From positions 434,001-498,000 of the forward strand of contig NZ_QVIO01000002.1 of assembly GCF_003416895.1 (NCBI RefSeq): 64,000 nucleotides of DNA. The letters run 5' to 3'. This DNA is from Duganella sp. BJB476 (GTDB lineage Bacteria > Pseudomonadota > Gammaproteobacteria > Burkholderiales > Burkholderiaceae_D). Positions 54,688 to 63,150 of this stretch are shown one piece after another. The position numbers and the translations under genes are program-made. Position 1 is the first letter of the stretch. The number at the start of each line of letters is the position of its first letter. The notes under the pieces were generated by a model. It did not search any database. It saw only the letters and a list, made by a program, of their open reading frames with translations, and was not told where the DNA came from.

Positions 54688-54945
54688 TCAGGCGAACAGT
54701 TCCCGGCCCAGCTGCCGGCCACTCTCGGTCAGCAGCACGGTGCCAGCGACGCCGCCCTCTTCCAGCCGCAGCTCGATCCAGCCGGCGTCGACCAGCATCG
54801 TCAGCTGGCGCCGCAACACGGACATCGGCCGCTCCGACTGCTTGCTCAATTTTGCCAGCGTGCAGGGCTTGTCCGGCCACTCCGCGTTGATGCGCCACAG
54901 CGCCTCCAGCACGCCGACCAGCGCGGCCATGACCTCTTCATCCAT
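54688..54945 (-). CDS. Small winged-helix protein divergent from ydeP-type gene
   Basis: An 85-residue protein that is mostly a winged helix: VLEALWRINAEWPDKPCTLAKLSKQS, then RRQLTMLVDAGWIELR and GTVLLTESG as the wing. This fits IclR/ArsR-like compact regulators. I use the ATG at 54945, not the TTG at 54966. It diverges from the molybdoenzyme gene with 72 bases between starts and likely regulates it. No ligand Cys cluster typical of metal-sensing ArsR is seen. Confidence 0.65.
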   Translation of the reverse strand: MDEEVMAALVGVLEALWRINAEWPDKPCTLAKLSKQSERPMSVLRRQLTMLVDAGWIELRLEEGGVAGTVLLTESGRQLGRELFA

Positions 54946-55017
54946 CCTGTGCACCCGTAAGCTCAAAAACGCAATTCTGCACTATACTCCGCTCAACAAG
55001 ATCGACTGGAATAAGGC

Positions 55018-57339
55018 ATGGAAAAGACGAAACCCGCAGGACACATCGAACCGTATCAACACGCCGCCGCAGGCTGGGGCGCATTGAAACAGGTGGCAAT
55101 TAATCTGGTGCGCGAAAAGGTTAGCGGCGGCAACTACAAGACGCTGCTCAAGCAAAACCAGCCGGACGGTTTCGACTGTCCCGGTTGCGCCTGGCCGGAC
55201 CGTGAACATGCGTCCACCTTCGAGTTCTGCGAAAACGGCGTCAAGGCGGTGGCGGCCGAAGCCACCAGCAAGCGCGTGCGTCCCGACTTCTTCGCCGCCC
55301 ACACCGTGGCCGAACTGCTCACGCAATCCGACTACCAGCTCGAACAGCACGGCCGCCTGACCGACCCGATGGTCTACGACAGCGCCAGCGACAAATACCT
55401 GCCGATCGCCTGGGACGACGCCTTCGCGCTGATCGCCCGCCACCTGAAGGCCCTGCCCGATCCGAACCAGGCCACGTTCTACGTCTCCGGCCGCACCGGC
55501 AACGAAGCGGCCTTCCTGTTCCAGCTGTTCGTGCGCATGTACGGCACCAACAACTTCCCGGACTGCTCCAATATGTGCCACGAGCCCACCAGCCGCGGCC
55601 TGCCGGGCACCGTCGGCGTCGGCAAGGGCACGGTCACGCTGGAAGACTTCGAGCACGCCGACACGCTGCTGATCTTTGGCCAGAACCCGGCCACCAACCA
55701 CCCGCGCATGCTGGGCGAGTTGCGCGACTGCGCCAAGCGCGGCGCCACTATCGTCTCCATCAACCCGCTGCGCGAGCGCGGCCTGGAACGCTTCACCAGC
55801 CCCGCGCATGCGATGGAGATGCTGACCAATTCCAGCACCAGCATCAGCAGCATGTTCGTGCAGCCGAAGCTGAGCGGCGACTTCGCGCTGATCAAGGCCG
55901 TCGCCAAGCGCCTGGTCGAACGCGACGACGCCGCGCTGGCCGCCGGCCAGGCTTCATTGCTGGACCGCGACTTCATCGCCACCCACACCAGCGGCTACGA
56001 GGCTTTCGAGCAGGACTTGCGCGCCCAGGACTGGGACCAGCTGCTGGCCGAATCCGGCGTGCCGCGCGCGCAGATCGAGGAGCTGACCGAGATCTACATC
56101 AAGGGCCAAAAGGTCATCTGCACCTGGGGCATGGGCCTGACCCAGCACAAGGGCGCTGTGGCGACGATCCAGATGCTGTCCAACCTGATGATGATGCGCG
56201 GGAATATCGGCCGCCTGGGCGCCGGCCTGTGCCCGGTGCGCGGCCACTCCAACGTGCAGGGCGACCGCACCATGGGCATCGAAGAAAAGCCCACCAAGGC
56301 CTTCCTCGACCGCATGCAGAAGGTGTTCGCCTTCGAACCGCCGCGCGCGCACGGCTACGACACCGTGGAAAGCATCCAGGCCATGCTGGACGGGAAAGTG
56401 AAAGTCTTCTTCGGCATGGGCGGCAACTTCGCGATGGCGACGCCGGACACGCCGCTGACGTTCGACGCCCTGCGCGCCTGCGAGCTGACCGTGCACGTGG
56501 CCACCAAACTCAATCGCAGCCATCTGGTGCACGGCAAGGACGCGCTGATCCTGCCGACGCTGGGCCGCACCGAGATCGACATGCAGGCAGGCGTGCCGCA
56601 GGGCGTGACGGTGGAGGATTCGATGAGCATGGTCCACCTGTCCTACGGCATGAACACGCCGGCTTCCGGCAATCTGCTGTCTGAGACCATGATCGCCGCC
56701 CGCATGGCGCACGCCACGCTGGGCAGCGGCAAGGTGGACTGGCTGGGCTACGGCAGCGACTACGCCCGCATCCGCGACGCCATCGAAACCGTCTTCGACG
56801 ATTTCCACGACTTCAACGCGCGCGTGGCCAAGCCGGGCGGCTTCCATCTGAAGGTGGCCTCGCGCGAGCGCGAATGGCGCACCGCCAGCGGCAAGGCGCA
56901 ATTCGTGCCGCACGCGGTCGACACCGACACCCCCATCCACCGCGCCCGCGCCCTGCACGGCGAGCGGCTGATGACGTTGATGACGGCCCGTTCGCACGAC
57001 CAGTACAACACCACCATCTACGGCATGGACGACCGTTATCGCGGCGTGTTCGGCCTGCGCCGCGTGGTGTTCATCAACGCGGCGGACCTGGCGCTGCTGG
57101 GCATGCGCAACGGCCAGTGGGTCGACATGGTCAGCGTGTGGGACGATGGCGTGGAACGCCGCGCCGAGCGCTTCTTGTTGGTGGAATACGACATCCCGCA
57201 CGGCTGCCTGGGCTCCTACTTCCCGGAGACGAATGGCCTGATCCCGCTGCACAGCACCGCAGACGGCGCCGGCACGCCGACCTCGAAATCGATCCCGGTG
57301 CTGCTGCACCTGTCGGCCGAGCAGTCATCGGCGGAATAG
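55018..57339 (+). CDS. FdhF/YdeP family molybdopterin oxidoreductase
   Basis: A 773-residue bis-MGD enzyme of the YdeP branch. The Fe-S region has FDCPGCAWP (C54, C57) followed by C71. The molybdenum ligand is C187 in SNMCHEPTSRGL, so it is Cys, not selenocysteine; no in-frame TGA occurs. FGQNPATNHPRML and NRSHLVHGKDALILPT are further cofactor contacts. YdeP homologues are linked to acid resistance in E. coli, with unknown substrate. fdhD lies 360 bases downstream on the opposite strand and could sulfurate its cofactor. Confidence 0.92.
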   Translation: MEKTKPAGHIEPYQHAAAGWGALKQVAINLVREKVSGGNYKTLLKQNQPDGFDCPGCAWPDREHASTFEFCENGVKAVAAEATSKRVRPDFFAAHTVAELLTQSDYQLEQHGRLTDPMVYDSASDKYLPIAWDDAFALIARHLKALPDPNQATFYVSGRTGNEAAFLFQLFVRMYGTNNFPDCSNMCHEPTSRGLPGTVGVGKGTVTLEDFEHADTLLIFGQNPATNHPRMLGELRDCAKRGATIVSINPLRERGLERFTSPAHAMEMLTNSSTSISSMFVQPKLSGDFALIKAVAKRLVERDDAALAAGQASLLDRDFIATHTSGYEAFEQDLRAQDWDQLLAESGVPRAQIEELTEIYIKGQKVICTWGMGLTQHKGAVATIQMLSNLMMMRGNIGRLGAGLCPVRGHSNVQGDRTMGIEEKPTKAFLDRMQKVFAFEPPRAHGYDTVESIQAMLDGKVKVFFGMGGNFAMATPDTPLTFDALRACELTVHVATKLNRSHLVHGKDALILPTLGRTEIDMQAGVPQGVTVEDSMSMVHLSYGMNTPASGNLLSETMIAARMAHATLGSGKVDWLGYGSDYARIRDAIETVFDDFHDFNARVAKPGGFHLKVASREREWRTASGKAQFVPHAVDTDTPIHRARALHGERLMTLMTARSHDQYNTTIYGMDDRYRGVFGLRRVVFINAADLALLGMRNGQWVDMVSVWDDGVERRAERFLLVEYDIPHGCLGSYFPETNGLIPLHSTADGAGTPTSKSIPVLLHLSAEQSSAE

Positions 57340-57354
57340 GCATATAATGCATCC

Positions 57355-57549
57355 ATGAATACCCGGAGCAAATCTGCTGCGCGCAAATTCCTGTTGCCGC
57401 GTGCCGCCAATGCAGTCGGCCCGCAAAACGAAGCGGAACGCCGTCTGTATGAGCTCGTCATGGAAGGCATCAACAGCGGCCCATCGCCAAAAACCAGCAT
57501 CGCTGAGCTAACCGCCGAACTGCGCGCTCGTATCCAGAACACGCGATAA
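57355..57549 (+). CDS. Small ParD-like antitoxin candidate
   Basis: A 64-residue charged protein. ERRLYELVMEGINSGPSPKTSIAELTAELRAR resembles the C-terminal toxin-binding tail of ParD-type antitoxins (the EGLxSGP feature). The N-terminal part is basic and shows no clear ribbon-helix-helix. A -10-like TATAAT is at 57343-57348. It is followed 4 bases later by a degraded ParE-like toxin gene, so this is probably an orphaned antitoxin. Confidence is limited by its short length. Confidence 0.5.
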   Translation: MNTRSKSAARKFLLPRAANAVGPQNEAERRLYELVMEGINSGPSPKTSIAELTAELRARIQNTR

Positions 57550-57553
57550 AACC

Positions 57554-57687
57554 GTGGAGTTCAAACTCTCACCCGTCGCGACCATTTCCCCTTCTTGCTG
57601 TTCTATCGCGTAGACGGTTCCTGGCTAGAAGTGCTGCGCATATTGCACGAGCGTCGCGACCTTTCTGCCAATTTGATCTCCAGCTGA
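57554..57687 (+). pseudogene. Degraded ParE/RelE-family toxin remnant
   Basis: The first codons give VEFKLSPVAT, as in ParE toxins (EFxLSPxA). Then the frame shifts and the following frame reads HFPFLLFYRVDGSWLEVLRI and LHERRDLSANLISS up to a TGA at 57685-57687. These are the N- and C-terminal parts of a ParE/RelE toxin with the central 45-50 residues deleted. The leading frame hits a stop near 57613. The toxin is therefore inactive and the TA pair is dead. Confidence 0.7.
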
Positions 57688-57700
57688 ATCCGCTTGATTG

Positions 57701-58519
57701 CTAGGTATATTCGACGCAGCCGTCCTGGCGGCAAAAGCTCACCAGCTTGATGCCCGCTTCGGCGGCGATGTCGATCGCCAGCGTGCTGGGGGCGGAGATG
57801 GTCGCCAGCATCGGGATGTGCATGCGCGCCGCCTTGCGCACCAGCTCATAACTGGCGCGGCTGGACATGAAGACGAAACCGCGCTGCAAGTCCACGCCAT
57901 CATGCGCCAGGTGGCCAATCAATTTATCGAGCGCGTTGTGGCGGCCCACGTCCTCGCACACGCGCAGCACGGCGCCGTCCACCGCGCACCATGCTGCGGC
58001 ATGCACGCCGCCGGTGGCGCGCATCAGCTGCTGGTGGGCGCCCAGCTCCGCCGCCGCGCGCGCGATGGCCGGCGACAGCGTGTCCGCATCGTGCAGCGCC
58101 GCCGCATCGATGCGCCCGGGCTGCAAATCCAGCAGCTCCAGGCTCTCGATGCCGCACACGCCGCAACCACTGCGGCCCGCCATCGAGCGGCGCTGCTGCT
58201 TGAGCTGCATGAAATCTTCCTGGGCGATGGTGAGCGCGACTTCGAAGCTGCGCGCATGTTCCCGCAGTTCGATATCGAAGACGTCGGCGGCCTTGCCAAC
58301 CAGGCCCTCGGTCAATGCGAAGCCGAGCGCGAACGCTTCCAGCTCGCGCGGCGTGACCATCATGACGGCATGCGAAATGCCATTGACGACCAGCGCCACC
58401 GGGAGTTCCTCGGCAACGCGGTCGGTGGTGCGGCTGGCGTCCTGCGGCGCCAGGCCGCGACGGCGCAACACTGACCGCTCTTGCGATCCGGTTCGTTCCG
58501 TCTCAGTTTCAAACTTCAT
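57701..58519 (-). CDS. fdhD: Formate dehydrogenase accessory sulfurtransferase FdhD
   Basis: A 272-residue protein that passes sulfur from IscS to the bis-MGD cofactor of formate dehydrogenases. The catalytic pair is in SGCGVCG (C119 and C122). CEDVGRHNALDKLIG and FMSSRASYELVRKAA are conserved FdhD segments. ATG at 58519 is chosen over an upstream start. It probably serves the YdeP-type enzyme encoded divergently on the left. Confidence 0.95.
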   Translation of the reverse strand: MKFETETERTGSQERSVLRRRGLAPQDASRTTDRVAEELPVALVVNGISHAVMMVTPRELEAFALGFALTEGLVGKAADVFDIELREHARSFEVALTIAQEDFMQLKQQRRSMAGRSGCGVCGIESLELLDLQPGRIDAAALHDADTLSPAIARAAAELGAHQQLMRATGGVHAAAWCAVDGAVLRVCEDVGRHNALDKLIGHLAHDGVDLQRGFVFMSSRASYELVRKAARMHIPMLATISAPSTLAIDIAAEAGIKLVSFCRQDGCVEYT

Positions 58520-58572
58520 CACCACCCCGCTGAATAAGCACAACGGCTTATTCTACACGGGGCGGATGCACA

Positions 58573-59346
58573 TCAAGCAGCCAGCTGTTCGCCGGCCACG
58601 CCGTAGTGGCGGGCGTAGCGGCCGTCCAGGTTGGCCAGCGGCAGCAGCAGGAACAGGTCGGCGCTTTCGAAATCAGGATCCCAGGCCGGTTCGCCGCAAA
58701 TCCAGGCGCCCGAACGCATGTAGCCCTTCAGCAGCGGCGGTACTTGCGGCTTCTGCGCGGCTTCCAGTTTCGAGAACGGGAATGGCAGGTGCGGAGTGAC
58801 GCGGTATTCGGACGGCGCCAGATGGGCGCCAGCCAGCGACTGGTAGACCGCGACAGCATTGTGGCCGCCATCGGCCAGGCTGATGCTGGCGCAACCGGCC
58901 AGGTAGTCGCAGTTCTCGCGGCGCATGTATTCGGCCAGGCCGGACCACAGCAGCATGATGACGCTGCCGCCACGGTAGTCGGGATGGATGCAGGCGCGGC
59001 CCGCTTCCACCATGCGGCCACGCAGGTTGTTCAGGCGGCCCAGGTCGAACTCGCCTTCGGAGTAGACGCGGCCCAGCTTGCGGGCGCGCGATGCGCTCAG
59101 CAGGCGGTAGGTACCCACCACCTTGAGCGTGCTCGAATCACGCACGATCAGGTGATCGCAGTGTTCGTCGAATTCGTCGCTGTCCAGGCCATCCTCGCGG
59201 ACCAGCGAGCTCAATCCCATTGTTTCGATGAACACCTTGTAGCGCAAGCGCTGCACCTCGCGCAGCTCTTCCGGTGTGCTTGCCATACTGAGTACCAGCT
59301 TACCGGACGCTGCTCGCACGTCGGCTTGTATGATCGAAGTTTGCAT
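58573..59346 (-). CDS. GNAT-fold acyltransferase, OlsB-like
   Basis: A 257-residue enzyme of the GNAT_5/hemolysin-like acyltransferase group. REVQRLRYKVFIETMGLS, DEFDEHCDHLIVRDSS, VGTYRLLSASRARKLG, VEAGRACIHPDYRGGSVIMLLWSGLAEYM and DYLAGCASISLADGG are typical of ornithine N-alpha-acyltransferases (OlsB) that start ornithine-lipid synthesis. The partner olsA is not adjacent. N-acyl amino acid synthases of other kinds are an alternative. No signal peptide. Confidence 0.8.
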   Translation of the reverse strand: MQTSIIQADVRAASGKLVLSMASTPEELREVQRLRYKVFIETMGLSSLVREDGLDSDEFDEHCDHLIVRDSSTLKVVGTYRLLSASRARKLGRVYSEGEFDLGRLNNLRGRMVEAGRACIHPDYRGGSVIMLLWSGLAEYMRRENCDYLAGCASISLADGGHNAVAVYQSLAGAHLAPSEYRVTPHLPFPFSKLEAAQKPQVPPLLKGYMRSGAWICGEPAWDPDFESADLFLLLPLANLDGRYARHYGVAGEQLAA

Positions 59347-59453
59347 GCTTCATCCTTTCTGTGGGAGACGAAGCAAGCGTAACGGTCGAATACTTCAGGA
59401 AAATGACATCGTGGTGTCAGTTCCGTGACATAAGCCGAAGTGTTGTTTTTTAA

Positions 59454-60053
59454 TTAGGCTTTCTTTGGACGGCCGGTCTTCAGCTGCGGCAGGCCTGCCA
59501 ACACATTTTGCAGCGTGGCAAGATCGATCTGGCTGATCAGGGCTACGCCGATACGCAGCAATTCGCTTTTCTTGATTTCGAAGCCGGCTTTCAGGCAAGC
59601 CTTCTTGACCTGGCCGAGCACCGCATATTCCTGCTCCGGCATGGTGAAGCTGTCGCGCACCAGCTTTTCCTTGCGGGTTTTGTCCTTGGCGGCATCCACT
59701 GGCGCCGGCTTGGCGGCTGCGGCCTTAGCTGCTGGCTTGGCGGCGGCTTTTGGTGCTGCCTTAGGCGCCGGCTTGGCGGCTGCCTTTGGTGCTGGCTTGG
59801 CGGCTGCTTTAGGAGCAGGCTTCGCAGCAGCCTTAGGCGCTGCTTTCGGCGCGGCCTTGGCGACGGCCGGCTTGGCGGCGGCTTTAGGCGCAGCCTTCGG
59901 CGCGGCTGGCTTGGCGGCGGCCTTTGGTGCGGCTGGCTTGACTGCGGCCTTGGCCACAGGCTTGGCGGCAGCTTTGGCAGCTGGCTTTACAACAGGTTTT
60001 TTCGGCAGCGCAGGTTCTTTTCCATTCAGCGCGCCAGTGACAGATTTGTTCAT
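59454..60053 (-). CDS. Histone H1-like Lys/Ala/Pro-rich DNA-binding protein
   Basis: A 199-residue very basic protein. Residues about 16-120 are tandem KPA/KAAPKAA repeats, like H1-type tails such as BpH1 and AlgP/Hc1. The last 65 residues form an ordered domain: DSFTMPEQEYAVLGQVKKACL and AGFEIKKSELLRIGVALI. The latter segment (helix with KSELLR) is like small ribbon-helix-helix-type dimer domains. It would coat or bridge nucleoid DNA, with the end domain giving dimerisation. Repeat length may vary between strains. Its function is inferred from composition. Confidence 0.75.
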   Translation of the reverse strand: MNKSVTGALNGKEPALPKKPVVKPAAKAAAKPVAKAAVKPAAPKAAAKPAAPKAAPKAAAKPAVAKAAPKAAPKAAAKPAPKAAAKPAPKAAAKPAPKAAPKAAAKPAAKAAAAKPAPVDAAKDKTRKEKLVRDSFTMPEQEYAVLGQVKKACLKAGFEIKKSELLRIGVALISQIDLATLQNVLAGLPQLKTGRPKKA

Positions 60054-60117
60054 ACCAACTCCATTTATTAATCAACAATATAAACAATATATATCATTTA
60101 CGGATTTTTTGCTTGTC

Positions 60118-60495
60118 CTAGCGCAAATGCAGAGCGACACGGGCAAATAAAACGTCGGGATTGACGGGCTTACGTAAGAAATCCACTGCACCTAAAGCGA
60201 GTCCCCGGGCCTCGTCCTCGGACTGGCTTTTAGCCGTCAGGAACAGCACCGGAATGGCGCTGCTGTGCGCATCGGCCTTGAGCCGGCGGCAAGTCTCGAA
60301 GCCGTCCATGTCCGGCATCATGATGTCGAGCAGGATCAAGTCCACCGGCGAGGCGGCGACGATTTGCAGCGCCGTCGCGCCGCTGGTCGCGACCTTGGTG
60401 TTGTACTTGTCCTTCAGCAGATTGGACAGCAGCGTAATATTGTCCGGAGTATCGTCGACGATCAGAATAGTCGGCCGGCTGTTTTTTCCGTTCAT
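60118..60495 (-). CDS. Single-domain response regulator
   Basis: A 125-residue receiver domain only: TILIVDDTPDNITLL, phospho-acceptor Asp in LILLDIMMPDMDGFE, and LRKPVNPDVLFARV with the conserved Lys. No output domain. It overlaps the upstream hybrid kinase by 4 bases and probably accepts or relays its phosphate. Confidence 0.93.
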   Translation of the reverse strand: MNGKNSRPTILIVDDTPDNITLLSNLLKDKYNTKVATSGATALQIVAASPVDLILLDIMMPDMDGFETCRRLKADAHSSAIPVLFLTAKSQSEDEARGLALGAVDFLRKPVNPDVLFARVALHLR

Positions 60496-63137
60496 GGTTT
60501 CTCCTGTTCGTGCGCCACCGCCGCCAGCAGTTTTCCGGCGGCCTCGAATTCGTAATGCATCATATGACTGGCCAGGCGGGTCATCGTCACCGGCGGCAGC
60601 AGCGTCGCCAGCGACGCCTGCACGCTGCCGAAATAATCCACGCTGTCGCCGCTGAAGTCCGCCAGCAGCGCGCGCAGTTCGCCCAGCGCCAGATGCGGAT
60701 CGACCAGGCCCGCATCGGCGCGCGGCGGCAGCGGCGGAATCGCCTTCATCGACACTCCCAACCAGCGCGACAACACGCTGTACAGCCGCTGCGGATCGAC
60801 CGGCTTGGTGATGTAGTCCTGCATGCCCTCCTCCATGCAGCGCGCCTCCACGCCGGCCAGCGCGTGCGACGTCAAGGCGATCACCGGCAGCTCGCTGAAA
60901 CGGCTGTCCTGGCGCAGCAGGCGGGTGGCTTCGTGGCCGTTCATCACCGGCATGCCCAGGTCCATCAGCACCAGGTCATAGGTGCCGGGATCGGCCGCCT
61001 GCAGGCGGTCCAGCGCCTCGCGGCCGTTGGCCACCACCTCGACCACGATGCCCTGCAACTCCAGCAGCTCCACCGTCACATCCTGGTTGTCCGGGCTATC
61101 CTCGGCCAGCAGCACGCGCGCCGCGCGGCCTGGCGAAGCTTGCAGCATCAAGTCGCCCACCGGCCCGTGGTGCACGGCCGCCTGCACCGCCACCGCCGCC
61201 ACGTCGGACAGCGTGAACTGCAGCTCGAAATGGAAGCTCGAACCTTGATCCGGCTCGCTCTCGACCTCTATGCGCCCGCCCATCAGCCGCACCAGCTGCT
61301 GCGAAATCGACAGTCCCAGTCCGGTGCCACCGTAGTGCCGCGTGGTCGAGCCATTGGCCTGGCTGAAGGCCTGGAACAACTTCGCCTTCTGCTGCTGCGT
61401 CATGCCGATGCCGGTGTCGCGCACCGTGAAGCGCAGCGTGGCCTTGCCTTCCCGGACGTCGGCATGAATGACTTCGCAGCGCAATTCCAGCTCGCCGTCG
61501 GCAGTGAACTTGACCGCGTTGTTGGCCAAGTTGACCAGCACCTGCCCCAGGCGCAGCGGATCGCCCACCAGGTAGCGCGGCACCTCCGGCGCGGTCGAGA
61601 CCAGGTAGCGCAAGTGCTTGTCGGCGGCGCGCTGCGCGGTCACGCTGGACACATGGGCCAGCACTTCCTCCAGCGCGAACGGGATCGCCTCCACCTCCAG
61701 CCGTCCCGCTTCGATCTTCGAGAAGTCCAGGATGTCGTTGATGATACCCAGCAGCGACAAGGCGGCGCGGTGGATCTTGCTGATGTAGTCGTGCTGCTTG
61801 GGCGACATCTCGGTGCGCAGCGCCAGGTAGGCCATGCCGATCACGGCGCTCATCGGCGTGCGGATCTCGTGACTCATATTGGCCAGGAATTCGGACTTGG
61901 CGATATTGGCCGCCTCCGCCGCCACGTTGGCGTTGACCAGCTTTTGCTCGCGCTCGCGGCGGTCGCTGATGTCGCGGATGAAGGCGCAGAATTCGAAGCT
62001 GTCCTGCCCTTCCGACTTGACCTGGGTGATCGCCAGCTCGATCGGGAACTCCTCGCCGTTGCGGCGCAATGCCACCACTTCGATGCGTGCGTCGAGCACC
62101 GGGGCGGCGCCGCCGCCGGCCAGGTAGCGCTGCATGCCGCGCCGGTGGTCGTAGCGGTAGCGCGCCGGGATGATGGCCTTGTCCAGCGCCATCCCCAGCG
62201 CCTCTTCCCGGCTCCAGCCGAAGATCTGCTCGGCCTGCGCGTTCCAGCCGACGATGCGGCCGGCCAGGTCCATGCGCACCACCGCGTCGAGCGCGGTGTC
62301 GAGGATGGTTTGCAGCTTGGCCTGGCTGTCGCCCAGCTGCTGCATGGAGCTGGTCAACTCGCCGGTGCGGGTGGCGATGCGCAGTTCCAGGTCGCTGTTC
62401 AACTCGCGCAGTTCCTGCTCGGCGTCGCGCAGCCGGGTCAGCGTATCGCGGAAGCGCAGCACGGCGCCGGACAGGCGGCCCACCTGGTCCTCGCGGCCGA
62501 TGCCGGACAGCTTGATGTCGGTCTCGCCGCGCGTCAGTTTTTCCAGGCCGGACTGGATGTCGGCGAACGGCCGCGCCGCGCGCCGCCCGACCACGAAGAT
62601 CGACAGCACGATGCCCAGCGCCAGCAGCAGGTTGGCCGCCACCGTGTTGTAGATCTGGCGCCGCAGGTCCTGGTCGATCTGCTGGCGCGAAAAGGCCAGG
62701 TCGATCGAGCCGACCGGGTAGCTGCGGCGAGCGTCGGTAAAGCTGATGTCGCGATGCACCTTGATCGCCGCCACCGGCTCGCGCAGCGGCGAGACGTAGC
62801 TGGCCAGCTCCGCGCCGTTGGGCGCCAGCACCCGCAGCACCAGCACTTCCGGCGTGGCGCCGGAGGCGTCGACCACGCTGGAGACGGCCGCGCTGTTGAT
62901 GTCGAACAGCGGCCGCGCCAATGCCTGCGACAGCACCGCCGCCAGCCGTTCGGCGCGCTCGCGGACGTTTTGTTCGGCCTCGCTCTTGAGCGTCTGCATC
63001 ACGTAGGTGGTGTAGATGGCGGTGGACAGGGCCACCGACACGAAGATGCCAAAGCCCAGTCGCAGCAGGATGTTGCGGCGCCATGCGCTGCGCAGGCGCG
63101 CCAGCGGGCCGCCGCCGCTCGGCGCCGGATTCAGCAC
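60492..63137 (-). CDS. Hybrid sensor histidine kinase with PAS and receiver domains
   Basis: An 881-residue kinase. TM1 lies at about 25-47, a periplasmic sensor at about 48-165 and TM2 at about 168-185. HAMP follows, then a coiled coil, PAS (about 275-395), HisKA (NMSHEIRTPMSAV, H423), ATPase domain and receiver (LLAEDSPDNQDVTVELLELQG, LMDLGMPVMNGHEA). The end region (about 800-881) resembles the tail seen in such kinases but lacks a clear Hpt His. Start is GTG at 63137. It follows the periplasmic-binding gene by 13 bases, which suggests that protein may feed its sensor domain. Confidence 0.92.
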   Translation of the reverse strand: MLNPAPSGGGPLARLRSAWRRNILLRLGFGIFVSVALSTAIYTTYVMQTLKSEAEQNVRERAERLAAVLSQALARPLFDINSAAVSSVVDASGATPEVLVLRVLAPNGAELASYVSPLREPVAAIKVHRDISFTDARRSYPVGSIDLAFSRQQIDQDLRRQIYNTVAANLLLALGIVLSIFVVGRRAARPFADIQSGLEKLTRGETDIKLSGIGREDQVGRLSGAVLRFRDTLTRLRDAEQELRELNSDLELRIATRTGELTSSMQQLGDSQAKLQTILDTALDAVVRMDLAGRIVGWNAQAEQIFGWSREEALGMALDKAIIPARYRYDHRRGMQRYLAGGGAAPVLDARIEVVALRRNGEEFPIELAITQVKSEGQDSFEFCAFIRDISDRREREQKLVNANVAAEAANIAKSEFLANMSHEIRTPMSAVIGMAYLALRTEMSPKQHDYISKIHRAALSLLGIINDILDFSKIEAGRLEVEAIPFALEEVLAHVSSVTAQRAADKHLRYLVSTAPEVPRYLVGDPLRLGQVLVNLANNAVKFTADGELELRCEVIHADVREGKATLRFTVRDTGIGMTQQQKAKLFQAFSQANGSTTRHYGGTGLGLSISQQLVRLMGGRIEVESEPDQGSSFHFELQFTLSDVAAVAVQAAVHHGPVGDLMLQASPGRAARVLLAEDSPDNQDVTVELLELQGIVVEVVANGREALDRLQAADPGTYDLVLMDLGMPVMNGHEATRLLRQDSRFSELPVIALTSHALAGVEARCMEEGMQDYITKPVDPQRLYSVLSRWLGVSMKAIPPLPPRADAGLVDPHLALGELRALLADFSGDSVDYFGSVQASLATLLPPVTMTRLASHMMHYEFEAAGKLLAAVAHEQEKP

Positions 63138-63150
63138 CGGATCCAGCGCA

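Noticed and set aside
55018..57339. Selenocysteine in the YdeP-type enzyme
   Set aside because: The metal-ligand position is Cys187 and no in-frame TGA occurs, so SelD is not needed for this protein.
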